From an uncultured Eubacteriales bacterium (lineage in GTDB: Bacteria > Bacillota > Clostridia > Oscillospirales > CAJFTT01): a DNA stretch of 48,116 bases. The DNA lies in the NCBI GenBank assembly GCA_949284545.1, contig CASDVX010000025.1, positions 1 to 48,116 of the forward strand. Reading direction: 5' to 3'. The translations under genes were made by a program, and so were the position numbers. The notes under the pieces are model-generated. The model was not told the DNA's origin. It did not search any database and was given only the letters and a program-made list of their open reading frames with translations. Shown here piece after piece: positions 27,683-34,823 of the stretch (position 1 is the stretch's first letter; every line of letters begins with the position of its first letter).

Positions 27683-28402
27683 TCAATTTGCCACGTACAT
27701 TTGCTTGTACGGATTTCGGCTGTCCGGCTTTATCGCCGTAAATCCGCCCGAAAGCAGTTCCTTTATATTCCCTCCGAAAAGCCGGCAGTACTCTTCGAGA
27801 TACGGCACAATTCCGCTTACGTCTTCCTCCGAGGCCGGCGACGCGGTTACCTGGCTCGGGAACCGTATTCCGGACGCGTTCCCCCGGATAAACATCACTC
27901 CGCCGTGCATTCCCGTACACGGATAATTGCCTACGACCGGTCTCCCGTCGGTATGCAGCCCAAGGACGATTATTATACCTCCGGCCTGATATTCCCCGAG
28001 AAAGCTGCCTGCCCTCCCGCCGATAACCATCACGGGCCTCTTGTCCCTGTATTCCTTCATATGTATACCGGCGCGGTAGCCCGCGTTGCACTTCACATAT
28101 ATCGCTCCGCCGCGCATTGCGTACCCGGCGGCATCGCCTATGTTGCCGTGTATCACTATTTTTCCGGTATTCATGGTGTCGCCCACCGCATCCTGCGCGT
28201 TGCCGTTTACCGTTATTTCCGCACCGTTAAGATATGCGCCCAGCGCGTTGCCCGGAACACCGTTAAGAGTTATTTTCCTGTCCGCCATGCCGGCGGCTAT
28301 GAAACGCTGCCCCATACAACCCGTGACAAGGCAATCTCCGCTGCAGGCTCTCAGCTTCTGATTGAGCGATGTAAAATCAAGCCCTTTTGCATCTATAAGC
28401 AT
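27683..28402 (-). CDS. Glutamate synthase GXGXG-domain subunit
   Basis: Stand-alone version (239 residues) of the C-terminal beta-helix of glutamate synthase large subunit. Repeated glycine turns are clear: GCMGQRFIAAGMADRKITL, VPGNALGAYLNGAEITV, GNAQDAVGDTMNTGKIVI and GDAAGYAMRGGAIYV. It has a structural role, linking glutaminase and synthase sites in the assembled enzyme. The ATG directly follows the stop of the oxidoreductase, with GGGAGG upstream, so translation is probably coupled. Confidence 0.92.
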   Translation of the reverse strand: MLIDAKGLDFTSLNQKLRACSGDCLVTGCMGQRFIAAGMADRKITLNGVPGNALGAYLNGAEITVNGNAQDAVGDTMNTGKIVIHGNIGDAAGYAMRGGAIYVKCNAGYRAGIHMKEYRDKRPVMVIGGRAGSFLGEYQAGGIIIVLGLHTDGRPVVGNYPCTGMHGGVMFIRGNASGIRFPSQVTASPASEEDVSGIVPYLEEYCRLFGGNIKELLSGGFTAIKPDSRNPYKQMYVAN

Positions 28403-29650
28403 TTACACCACGCCTCCCAGTATTTTATCACGGTATTTCTTTCCGAAAGCGAACAAATTGGGAATTTTTTTAAGATCCTCGTAATCGACCTCGCTCAGAG
28501 GTATTCTTTTCCTTATCATGTTTGTGTATATACCCGCGCGGTCCACATCACCTATAAGAATGAATCCCGTGAGTCTGCCGTCTCTGGAAAAAAGCTTTTT
28601 TATTCCGTTCCCGGTGCGCTCCCGGTACACCTCTCCGCCGTTGCTTTCGTCAAACATACTGCCTGCGGTCATGGCGTGAAGTCCAAAAAATCCTACTGAA
28701 TTCATGGGAATGGCCATGTCAAACTCTTCCTCGCCGCCGGCCATGTTTATCCCGGCGCACCTGCCCTGCATATAGGCGTTCGGAAGTATTGCCAGCACTT
28801 TTACCCCGCCGCAGGATATGTCCATGCATTCCGCGCAGTCCCCTGCGGCGTATACGTCCGTAAGGGACGTTTGCGAACGGGCGTCAACGGTTATCCCTTT
28901 CCCGCATTTCCCACCCGCGTCCGCCACAAGGGATACATTCGGCCTTACGCCCACAGCGAGCACAAGGATATCAAATCCGACGGTTTTGCCGCTTTTCATG
29001 AGGGCGGTTTTCCCCTCAAACGACTGTGCCGTGTCGCTGAGCATAAACCTTATCCCGTTCTTTTCAAGGTGTCTCTGCATTACTTCGGCGCATTCTCCGT
29101 CCAGAACGCTGGACAGCACCCTGTCCGCAAGATCGCACACGGTTATCTCTGCCACTCGGTGTGCAAGTCCTTCGGCGCATTTGAGCCCTATGAGTCCGGC
29201 TCCCACTATCAGGACCCTGCTGTCCGGCCTTACGGCCTTCTCAAGTCCGAGCATGTCGTCCATTGTCATAAACGTGTGCTTCTCCTCTACCGTATCCAGG
29301 CCGTCAAAACGCGGGACAAATGCCGACGATCCGGTCGCCGCGCAAAGCTTGTCGTATTTGAGCTGCGAACCGTCGTCCAAAAGCACGCTTTTGTTCTCCG
29401 CATCCAGCTTTACCGCCTTAACGCCGTAAAGCACCCTGCATCCGTTTCTGTCGTAGAAATCATCCGGACGGTATTTCATTCGCCGGGCGTCCGTCTTGCC
29501 CTCAAGGTAATACGATATGAGAGGTCTGCAGTAGACGTGATGCCGTTCCTCGGATACGATGACTATTTCCGATTCCTTATCCGCAGAGCGTATGCCCTCT
29601 ACCGCTCCCACCGCTGCGGTGCCGTTTCCTACTATAACATATTTTTTCAA
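28403..29650 (-). CDS. FAD/NAD(P)-dependent oxidoreductase of split glutamate synthase
   Basis: Pyridine-nucleotide-disulfide family flavoprotein that probably supplies electrons to the GOGAT FMN subunit. FAD binding GNGTAAVGAVEG is at the N-terminus, the NAD(P) site VLIVGAGLIGLKCAEGLA in the middle, and the second FAD motif DVYAAGDCAE near residue 285. The start is uncertain: TTG 29650 has AGAGG at eight bases, while GTG 29659 would overlap the ferredoxin stop. About 415 residues. It lies between the ferredoxin and GXGXG genes. Confidence 0.9.
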   Translation of the reverse strand: MKKYVIVGNGTAAVGAVEGIRSADKESEIVIVSEERHHVYCRPLISYYLEGKTDARRMKYRPDDFYDRNGCRVLYGVKAVKLDAENKSVLLDDGSQLKYDKLCAATGSSAFVPRFDGLDTVEEKHTFMTMDDMLGLEKAVRPDSRVLIVGAGLIGLKCAEGLAHRVAEITVCDLADRVLSSVLDGECAEVMQRHLEKNGIRFMLSDTAQSFEGKTALMKSGKTVGFDILVLAVGVRPNVSLVADAGGKCGKGITVDARSQTSLTDVYAAGDCAECMDISCGGVKVLAILPNAYMQGRCAGINMAGGEEEFDMAIPMNSVGFFGLHAMTAGSMFDESNGGEVYRERTGNGIKKLFSRDGRLTGFILIGDVDRAGIYTNMIRKRIPLSEVDYEDLKKIPNLFAFGKKYRDKILGGVV

Positions 29651-29655
29651 GTCCG

Positions 29656-30084
29656 TCACCTCTCCTCGTAAACGATGGCCCGATTGGGACATCCCTGAAC
29701 GCAGGCGGGATATCCGCTTATGTTCTCAAGACACAGCTCGCATTTCTGCACCGCGCCCGTCTCGCCTCTCCCGATTGCGCCGTATGGGCATACCAGCACG
29801 CAGGTAAAGCACCCGACACATTTGTCGTGATCTATCGTCACTGCCCCGTCCTTGATCGATATTGCCGCCGAGATACAGCTTTTTACGCATATCGGGTCGG
29901 TGCAGTGGCGGCAGGAAACGGCGTAGGTGATCCCGTCCTCGCCTTCTATCCGCACGCGGGGATAAATGTTTTTCCCTTTCAGCGCCTTTATCATGTCCTT
30001 GACCCCGGAATTTGCGTATGCGCAGTTGTATTCGCACAGGCGGCAGCCCAGACACCATTTTTCATTAACAAATACTCGTTTCAT
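29656..30084 (-). CDS. Four-cluster 4Fe-4S ferredoxin-type protein
   Basis: Electron-transfer subunit of 142 residues with 16 cysteines in four sets: CLGCRLCEYNC (residues 11-21), CRHCTDPICVKSC, CVGCFTCVLVC and CELC...ACVQGC, the pattern of DMSO-reductase-type beta subunits (HycB/NrfC-like). It probably passes electrons from the flavoprotein to the glutamate synthase FMN/Fe-S subunit. ATGA overlap with the upstream gene. Confidence 0.92.
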   Translation of the reverse strand: MKRVFVNEKWCLGCRLCEYNCAYANSGVKDMIKALKGKNIYPRVRIEGEDGITYAVSCRHCTDPICVKSCISAAISIKDGAVTIDHDKCVGCFTCVLVCPYGAIGRGETGAVQKCELCLENISGYPACVQGCPNRAIVYEER

Positions 30085-31586
30085 TCTCCTGCGTGTGAGA
30101 TACCGAGAATCTCAAGCTCCTTTTCCGTCATACTGACTCCGCGCAGCATAAGTCGGTTCCCGCGCAGAGCTTCTATGGAATTTATGCCCATGCCGCCCAT
30201 AAGTTCCTTTATCTCGTGCTTCCATGCGGTCATGAGATTTATGAGACGTTCGCTCCCGATGTCCGGGTTCAGCCGCTTCACGAGTTCCGGCCGCTGAGTG
30301 GCTATGCCCCAGTTGCACTTGCCGCTCTGGCATGTCCTGCAAAGGTGGCATCCGAGCGCCAGCAGAGCGGCGGTGGCGACGTAGCACGCGTCCGCTCCCA
30401 GCGCTATCGCCTTTATCACGTCCGCAGCCGAACGTATGCTGCCTCCCACCACCAGGGAAACATTGTTGCGTATCCCCTCGTCCCGCAGGCGCTGATCCAC
30501 AGCCGCCAGCGCAAGCTCTATGGGTATGCCCACGTTGTCCCTTATCCTTGTCGGAGCCGCTCCGGTACCTCCGCGGAAACCATCTATCGCTATGATGTCC
30601 GCGCCGCTGCGTGCGATCCCGCTGGCTATTGCGGCTATGTTGTGAACCGCGGCGACCTTGACTATCACCGGCTTCTTGTACTGTGTCGCTTCCTTCAGCG
30701 AGTATACCAGCTGCCTAAGGTCCTCTATGGAATAGATGTCGTGGTGCGGCGCGGGGGATATAGCGTCCGAGCCTTCCGGTATCATCCTCGTCCTGGATAC
30801 GTCGCCCACGATCTTCGTTCCGGGAAGATGGCCGCCTATCCCGGGCTTTGCACCCTGCCCCATTTTTATCTCTATCGCTGCGCCCGCATTAAGGTAATCC
30901 TCATATACTCCGAAGCGTCCCGACGCCACCTGAACTATGGTGTTTTCTCCGTAGCAGTAGAAATCCTCATGGAGTCCGCCCTCGCCGGTATTGTAGTATA
31001 TGCCCAGCTCCTTTGCCGCCCTTGCCAGACTTTCGTGCGCATTATAGCTTATGGAGCCGTAGCTCATAGCCGAGAACATCACCGGCATGGATAGTTCAAG
31101 CTGCGGCGGAAGTTCGGTGTTAAGGCTGCCGTCAGGGTCCCTTTTAATCTCCGACGGCTTTTTTCCGAGAAACACCCGGGTTTCCATAGGCTCTCTGAGA
31201 GGGTCTATGGGCGGGTTTGTCACCTGAGACGCATTTATAAGTATTCTATCCCAGTATACCGGGAGAGGGCGCGGGTTGCCCATGGATGACAGCAGCACGC
31301 CGCCGCTGTTAGCCTGTTTGTATATCTCTTTTATCGTGTCGCTTTGCCAGTTGGCGTTTTCTCTGAATGCGCAGTCATTTTTTACTATTTTAAGAGCGTG
31401 GGTGGGGCAGAGCGAAACGCATCTCTGGCAGTCCACGCATTTCGACTCGTCGCTCAGCATCACCTTGCCGTCTTCGTCATAGGAATGCACCTCGTTCGCG
31501 CACTGCCTTTCGCACACCCGGCAGGCTATGCAGCGGTCGCGGTTGCGTATTACCTCGAATTCCGGAAATATGTATAAACCCGACAT
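30081..31586 (-). CDS. gltB: Glutamate synthase, FMN-binding central subunit
   Basis: Catalyses reductive transfer of ammonia to 2-oxoglutarate. Length 501. The N-terminus has two 4Fe-4S sets (CIACRVCERQC and CVDCQRCVSLC, residues 19-63), a feature of archaeal-type glutamate synthase. The (beta/alpha)8 FMN domain follows, with MSYGSISYNAHESLARAA, GQGAKPGIGGHLPGTK, FRGGTGAAPTRIRDNVG and a 3Fe-4S-type CHLCRTCQSGKCNWGIA near the end. GGAGG precedes the ATG, which overlaps the upstream stop region. Confidence 0.95.
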   Translation of the reverse strand: MSGLYIFPEFEVIRNRDRCIACRVCERQCANEVHSYDEDGKVMLSDESKCVDCQRCVSLCPTHALKIVKNDCAFRENANWQSDTIKEIYKQANSGGVLLSSMGNPRPLPVYWDRILINASQVTNPPIDPLREPMETRVFLGKKPSEIKRDPDGSLNTELPPQLELSMPVMFSAMSYGSISYNAHESLARAAKELGIYYNTGEGGLHEDFYCYGENTIVQVASGRFGVYEDYLNAGAAIEIKMGQGAKPGIGGHLPGTKIVGDVSRTRMIPEGSDAISPAPHHDIYSIEDLRQLVYSLKEATQYKKPVIVKVAAVHNIAAIASGIARSGADIIAIDGFRGGTGAAPTRIRDNVGIPIELALAAVDQRLRDEGIRNNVSLVVGGSIRSAADVIKAIALGADACYVATAALLALGCHLCRTCQSGKCNWGIATQRPELVKRLNPDIGSERLINLMTAWKHEIKELMGGMGINSIEALRGNRLMLRGVSMTEKELEILGISHAGE

Positions 31587-31587
31587 A

Positions 31588-32682
31588 TCAGTAGGCTCCC
31601 TCCTTAACCCTCACTATGACCGGTTCTCCCCCGGCCGGAGCATATATGTTTTCGGCATCCGGCTCCATGGTCCTTATGGCGGCTTCCTCGCTCGCCACAA
31701 ACACCCTGTCTCCCTTTTCGGCAGTTACCATGGACCGAAGCTTCAGGCGGTCGTTTAACGCCATCAGTCCTCCGGTAAACCCGAGAACTATGGAAAACGG
31801 CCCTGTCACCAGAAGTCCGGAATATACCGTGCGCAGGAAACTGAGCTTTTTCCTCTCTTTTTCCTCTTTTCCGCTTATTGTGCTCCAGAACGGTGCGGCT
31901 ATAACGGAAGCAGTCTCTTCAAGGGTGAGCCCCTGACGGCGCAGCAGATAATCTGCAATATAGGTTATTACCTCAGTGTCGGTCTGAAGCGTGCACTTGT
32001 AGCCGAACATCTCCATGTGTCTGCGATTGGCGTCATACGACGATATTTCCCCGTTATGCACTACGGAACAATCCAGCAGGGCAAAAGGATGCGCTCCTCC
32101 CCACCATCCGGGCGTGTTCGTCGGGTAACGTCCGTGCGCGGTCCATGAATATCCCTCGTATTCCTCCAGCCTGTAAAAACGCCCAACGTCCTCCGGAAAG
32201 CCCACCGCTTTGAAAACGCCCATGTTCTTCCCGCTGGAAAACACGTACGCGCCGCTTATTGATGAATTTATCTTCATCACGGTGCGGGCCACGTATTCCT
32301 TTTCGTCAAGCTGAAGGCGGGACAGAACGGAGGACAGCGGCGCTGCAAAATATCTCCATATCATGGGCACGTCGGTTATCTCAGGGATTTTCCTTATGGG
32401 AATGCTTTCGGCTTTCACTATCTCAAAACCCTCTTTGAGAAAATTCTCGCACTCCGATTTGCACGCGCCGTCCGTAAAGAAAATATGAAAGGCGTACAGG
32501 TCTTTGTATTCAGGATATATCCCGTACCCCGCGAAACCTCCGCCGAGCCCGTTAGACCTGTCGTGCATAGGTATCATGCTCGATATTATCCCTTCACCGG
32601 TCATCCGTTTCCCTTCCCTGGATATTACGGCTGAAATAGCGCATCCGGACGGTATGCGCACCTGCCCCTCCAAGCTGCTCAT
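31588..32682 (-). CDS. Glutamate synthase glutaminase subunit (class II amidotransferase)
   Basis: Ntn-type glutaminase releasing ammonia for the FMN subunit. About 364 residues. The nucleophile is probably Cys14 in IPSGCAISAVISREGK, followed by RSNGLGGGFAGYGIYP and, later, GRYPTNTPGWWGGAHPFAL and VVHNGEISSYDANR. Class II enzymes need this Cys at the N-terminus, so removal of a 13-residue leader peptide is expected. Start choice: ATG 32682 with AAGGA nine bases upstream; ATG 32691 sits too close. It is the first gene of the operon, behind an attenuator hairpin. Confidence 0.92.
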   Translation of the reverse strand: MSSLEGQVRIPSGCAISAVISREGKRMTGEGIISSMIPMHDRSNGLGGGFAGYGIYPEYKDLYAFHIFFTDGACKSECENFLKEGFEIVKAESIPIRKIPEITDVPMIWRYFAAPLSSVLSRLQLDEKEYVARTVMKINSSISGAYVFSSGKNMGVFKAVGFPEDVGRFYRLEEYEGYSWTAHGRYPTNTPGWWGGAHPFALLDCSVVHNGEISSYDANRRHMEMFGYKCTLQTDTEVITYIADYLLRRQGLTLEETASVIAAPFWSTISGKEEKERKKLSFLRTVYSGLLVTGPFSIVLGFTGGLMALNDRLKLRSMVTAEKGDRVFVASEEAAIRTMEPDAENIYAPAGGEPVIVRVKEGAY

Positions 32683-32704
32683 TGCGTTCATTCCTTTCCG
32701 ATAC

Positions 32705-32761
32705 AAAAAACACAGGCGCTCATTCACGCGGGAGAGTCTTCCCCCGGATGAATGAACGCCT
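32705..32761 (-). terminator. Leader terminator (attenuator) of the GOGAT operon
   Basis: On the minus strand, AGGCGTTCATTCA pairs with TGAATGAGCGCCT (13 pairs, one G-U), enclosing CGGGGG/CTCCCG with the six-base loop AAGACT; GTGTTTTTT follows. It lies between the promoter and the first gene, so most transcripts would stop unless it is prevented. The hexaloop begins with A, as in ANTAR target RNAs, but position four is A rather than the G described for that class. Confidence 0.82.
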
Positions 32762-32778
32762 TTGCTCATTTCCGGTGG

Positions 32779-32807
32779 ATTATATCACTGTGCGCCGCTT
32801 TTGTCAA
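32779..32807 (-). promoter_or_regulatory. Consensus promoter of the GOGAT-glnA-ANTAR-pyrG-dapFL operon
   Basis: On the minus strand, TTGACA (32802-32807), 17 bases, TATAAT (32779-32784): both hexamers match the consensus exactly. Transcription should start near 32772 and give an 80- to 90-base leader containing the attenuator. Confidence 0.85.
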
Positions 32808-32851
32808 CTGCTTTTATAATCCCCGGCGCAAAAATTATTTTTTCTCGGCTA

Positions 32852-32880
32852 TTGACATTGCCTCCTGACAATGATATAAT
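32852..32880 (+). promoter_or_regulatory. Consensus promoter of trpB2
   Basis: TTGACA (32852-32857), 17 bases, TATAAT (32875-32880), again exact consensus. Start near 32887. It lies back to back with the GOGAT promoter, the two -35 boxes 44 bases apart. Confidence 0.85.
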
Positions 32881-32886
32881 CCTGCC

Positions 32887-33173
32887 AAACCGTTGAAGAA
32901 GAGTGAGTAGGCTTTGTCCGTTTCTTTCAGAGAGCCGCGGGCGGTGTGAGCGCGGCAGAAAAAGCAGAGCTGAATGGGCTTCCAAGGGCAATCGGAAAAG
33001 GAGCGCGCTGCGCGCGGCGTTCCCGAGTATGTGCGACGGAGTATGGCTTTCCGTGATAAAAAGTCTGCGTATGTATGTACGCGTAAAGCGGGCGGATCTT
33101 CCGCCAAGCCGGGTGGCACCGCAGGAATTTTACTCCTGTCCCAGCAAGAAAATTGCAGGACGGGGGTTTTTTG
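32887..33173 (+). promoter_or_regulatory. Tryptophan T-box riboswitch
   Basis: The leader senses uncharged tRNA-Trp and controls termination. Stem I carries AGAGAGC and GGTGTGAGC (K-turn type sequences, about 32929-32955) and a specifier loop GAATGGGCTTCC, in which TGG at 32975-32977 is the Trp codon. The T-box proper GGGTGGCACCGC is at 33111-33122 after a GGCGGATCTTCCGCC stem III. The terminator pairs CTCCTGTCC (33133-33141) with GGACGGGGG (33158-33166) and ends in six Ts. Uncharged tRNA-Trp would pair with the T-box bulge and favour readthrough. Confidence 0.92.
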
Positions 33174-33210
33174 TTTTCCGTCCTGGTCACCTAAGAAAGG
33201 AGAAAACGCT

Positions 33211-34584
33211 ATGTCAACAGAAAAAATTCCCTACAAGATTTATCTTGAAGAAAACGAGATGCCCAAGGCCTGGTACAATCTCAGGGCGGACATGAAAAAC
33301 AAGCCCGCTCCCCTTCTTAATCCCGCAACGCACGAGCCCATGAGCGCCAAGGACCTTGCTCCTGTGTTCTGCGACGAACTCATCAAGCAGGAGCTTGACG
33401 ACACCACACCGTATTTTCCCATACCCGATGAAATTCTCGATTTTTACAAGATGTACCGCCCCTCGCCTCTGGTGAGAGCCTACTGCCTTGAGAAGGCTCT
33501 GGGTACTCCTGCAAAGATATACTACAAGTTTGAAGGGAACAACACCAGCGGCAGCCATAAGCTCAACTCGGCCATAGCCCAGGCGTATTATGCAAAAAAG
33601 CAGGGCCTTAAGGGCGTCACCACGGAAACCGGGGCGGGCCAGTGGGGCACGGCGCTTGCCATGGCGTGCGCGTATTTCGGCCTCGACTGCAAGGTATATA
33701 TGGTGAAGGTCTCTTATGAACAGAAGCCCTTCCGCCGCGAGGTCATGCGTACGTACGGCGCGTCCGTCACCCCGTCTCCCTCCATGGAGACGAATGTGGG
33801 CAGGAAGATCCTTGCGGAGCATCCGGGTACAACCGGAAGTCTCGGATGCGCCATATCCGAGGCCGTGGAAAAGGCGACTTCCACCGAAGGATACCGCTAT
33901 GTTCTCGGCAGTGTGCTGAATCAGGTGCTGCTCCACCAGTCGATTATAGGTCTTGAGTCAAAGGCGGCTCTTGATAAGTACGGCGTCAAGCCCGATATCA
34001 TAATCGGCTGCGCCGGCGGCGGGTCAAACCTCGGCGGACTTATATCTCCGTTTATGGGTGAAAAAGTACGCGGCGAGGCGGACTACCGTTTCATAGCGGT
34101 TGAACCGGCGTCCTGCCCCAGCTTTACAAGAGGAAATTTCGCCTATGATTTCTGTGACACCGGCATGGTATGTCCGCTTGCCAAAATGTATACTCTCGGC
34201 AGCGGGTTCATTCCCTCCGCAAGCCACGCGGGCGGCCTTCGCTATCACGGCATGAGCTCCGTCCTTTCACAGCTCTATCATGACGGTCTTATGGAGGCCG
34301 TGTCCGTTTTGCAGACCGATGTCTTCCGCGCCGCGGAGGAATTTGCGAGAGTCGAAGGCATTCTCCCTGCGCCCGAAAGCAGCCATGCCATAAAGGTAGC
34401 TATTGACGAGGCGATGAAGTGCAAGGAAACCGGGGAGGAAAAAACTATACTCTTCGGTCTTACCGGTACGGGATACTTCGATATGCTCGCATATCAGAAA
34501 TTCCACGACGGTAAGATGGACGATTATGTGCCTACCGATGCGGAGATAAATGAATCTCTCGACAAGCTTCCCGCGGTGGACTGA
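33211..34584 (+). CDS. trpB: Tryptophan synthase beta chain, TrpB2 type
   Basis: PLP enzyme of the TrpB-like family (TrpB2), 457 residues, longer than TrpB1 (about 400) and not dependent on TrpA. The PLP lysine is Lys117 in GNNTSGSHKLNSA, and the phosphate cup is IIGCAGGGSNLGG; ETGAGQWGTALA holds the catalytic-region Glu. It makes tryptophan from indole and serine. AAGGAG lies before the ATG. No other trp gene is in the window, so the indole may be scavenged. Frames upstream of this ATG overlap the T-box and are rejected. Confidence 0.95.
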   Translation: MSTEKIPYKIYLEENEMPKAWYNLRADMKNKPAPLLNPATHEPMSAKDLAPVFCDELIKQELDDTTPYFPIPDEILDFYKMYRPSPLVRAYCLEKALGTPAKIYYKFEGNNTSGSHKLNSAIAQAYYAKKQGLKGVTTETGAGQWGTALAMACAYFGLDCKVYMVKVSYEQKPFRREVMRTYGASVTPSPSMETNVGRKILAEHPGTTGSLGCAISEAVEKATSTEGYRYVLGSVLNQVLLHQSIIGLESKAALDKYGVKPDIIIGCAGGGSNLGGLISPFMGEKVRGEADYRFIAVEPASCPSFTRGNFAYDFCDTGMVCPLAKMYTLGSGFIPSASHAGGLRYHGMSSVLSQLYHDGLMEAVSVLQTDVFRAAEEFARVEGILPAPESSHAIKVAIDEAMKCKETGEEKTILFGLTGTGYFDMLAYQKFHDGKMDDYVPTDAEINESLDKLPAVD

Positions 34585-34641
34585 GCCCATCCACTCCTGC
34601 ATGACAATTTTGAACAATTTGAAAACATCGCAAAATTACAG

Positions 34642-34670
34642 TTGACAAACAAAAAATCCGGGTGTAGAAT
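34642..34670 (+). promoter_or_regulatory. Promoter of glnN-amt
   Basis: TTGACA (34642-34647), 17 bases, TAGAAT (34665-34670). Start near 34677, giving a leader of about 147 bases before glnN. Confidence 0.82.
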
Positions 34671-34675
34671 GACCC

Positions 34676-34732
34676 GCGTAAAAGGCAAGGACGTCTTAGA
34701 GGTAATCCTCTTTGACGTCTTTTCTTTTACGC
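34676..34732 (+). terminator. First leader hairpin/attenuator of glnN
   Basis: GACGTC-TT-AGAGG pairs with CCTCT-TT-GACGTC (34690-34702 with 34707-34719, loop TAAT), followed by TTTTCTTTT. In addition, GCGTAAAAG (34676-34684) can pair with CTTTTACGC (34724-34732), burying the T tract in a nine-base-pair outer helix. Both folds use the same U tract, so they may represent alternative or nested states. Confidence 0.75.
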
Positions 34733-34755
34733 AAACAGAATTACACATTGTAAGT

Positions 34756-34807
34756 AAACGAGGCAATGGGGTCTTGTAATGAGTCTCCCGGTCTCGTTTT
34801 TTATTTT
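34756..34807 (+). terminator. Second leader hairpin/attenuator of glnN
   Basis: AAACGAG (34756-34762) pairs with CTCGTTT (34793-34799), with inner GGG/CCC pairing, followed by TTTTTTATTTT. It ends just before the glnN ribosome binding site. A second terminator in one leader, and a competing pairing of TTACACATTG (34741-34750) with CAATG and TGTAA downstream (34764-34780), suggest regulated antitermination. Confidence 0.7.
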
Positions 34808-34823
34808 GACAAGGAGGATGTTT

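Noticed and set aside
34676-34807. Glutamine riboswitch or canonical two-hexaloop ANTAR target in the glnN leader
   Set aside because: Neither the glutamine-aptamer pattern nor two hexaloops with A at position one and G at position four could be found; only attenuator hairpins are claimed.
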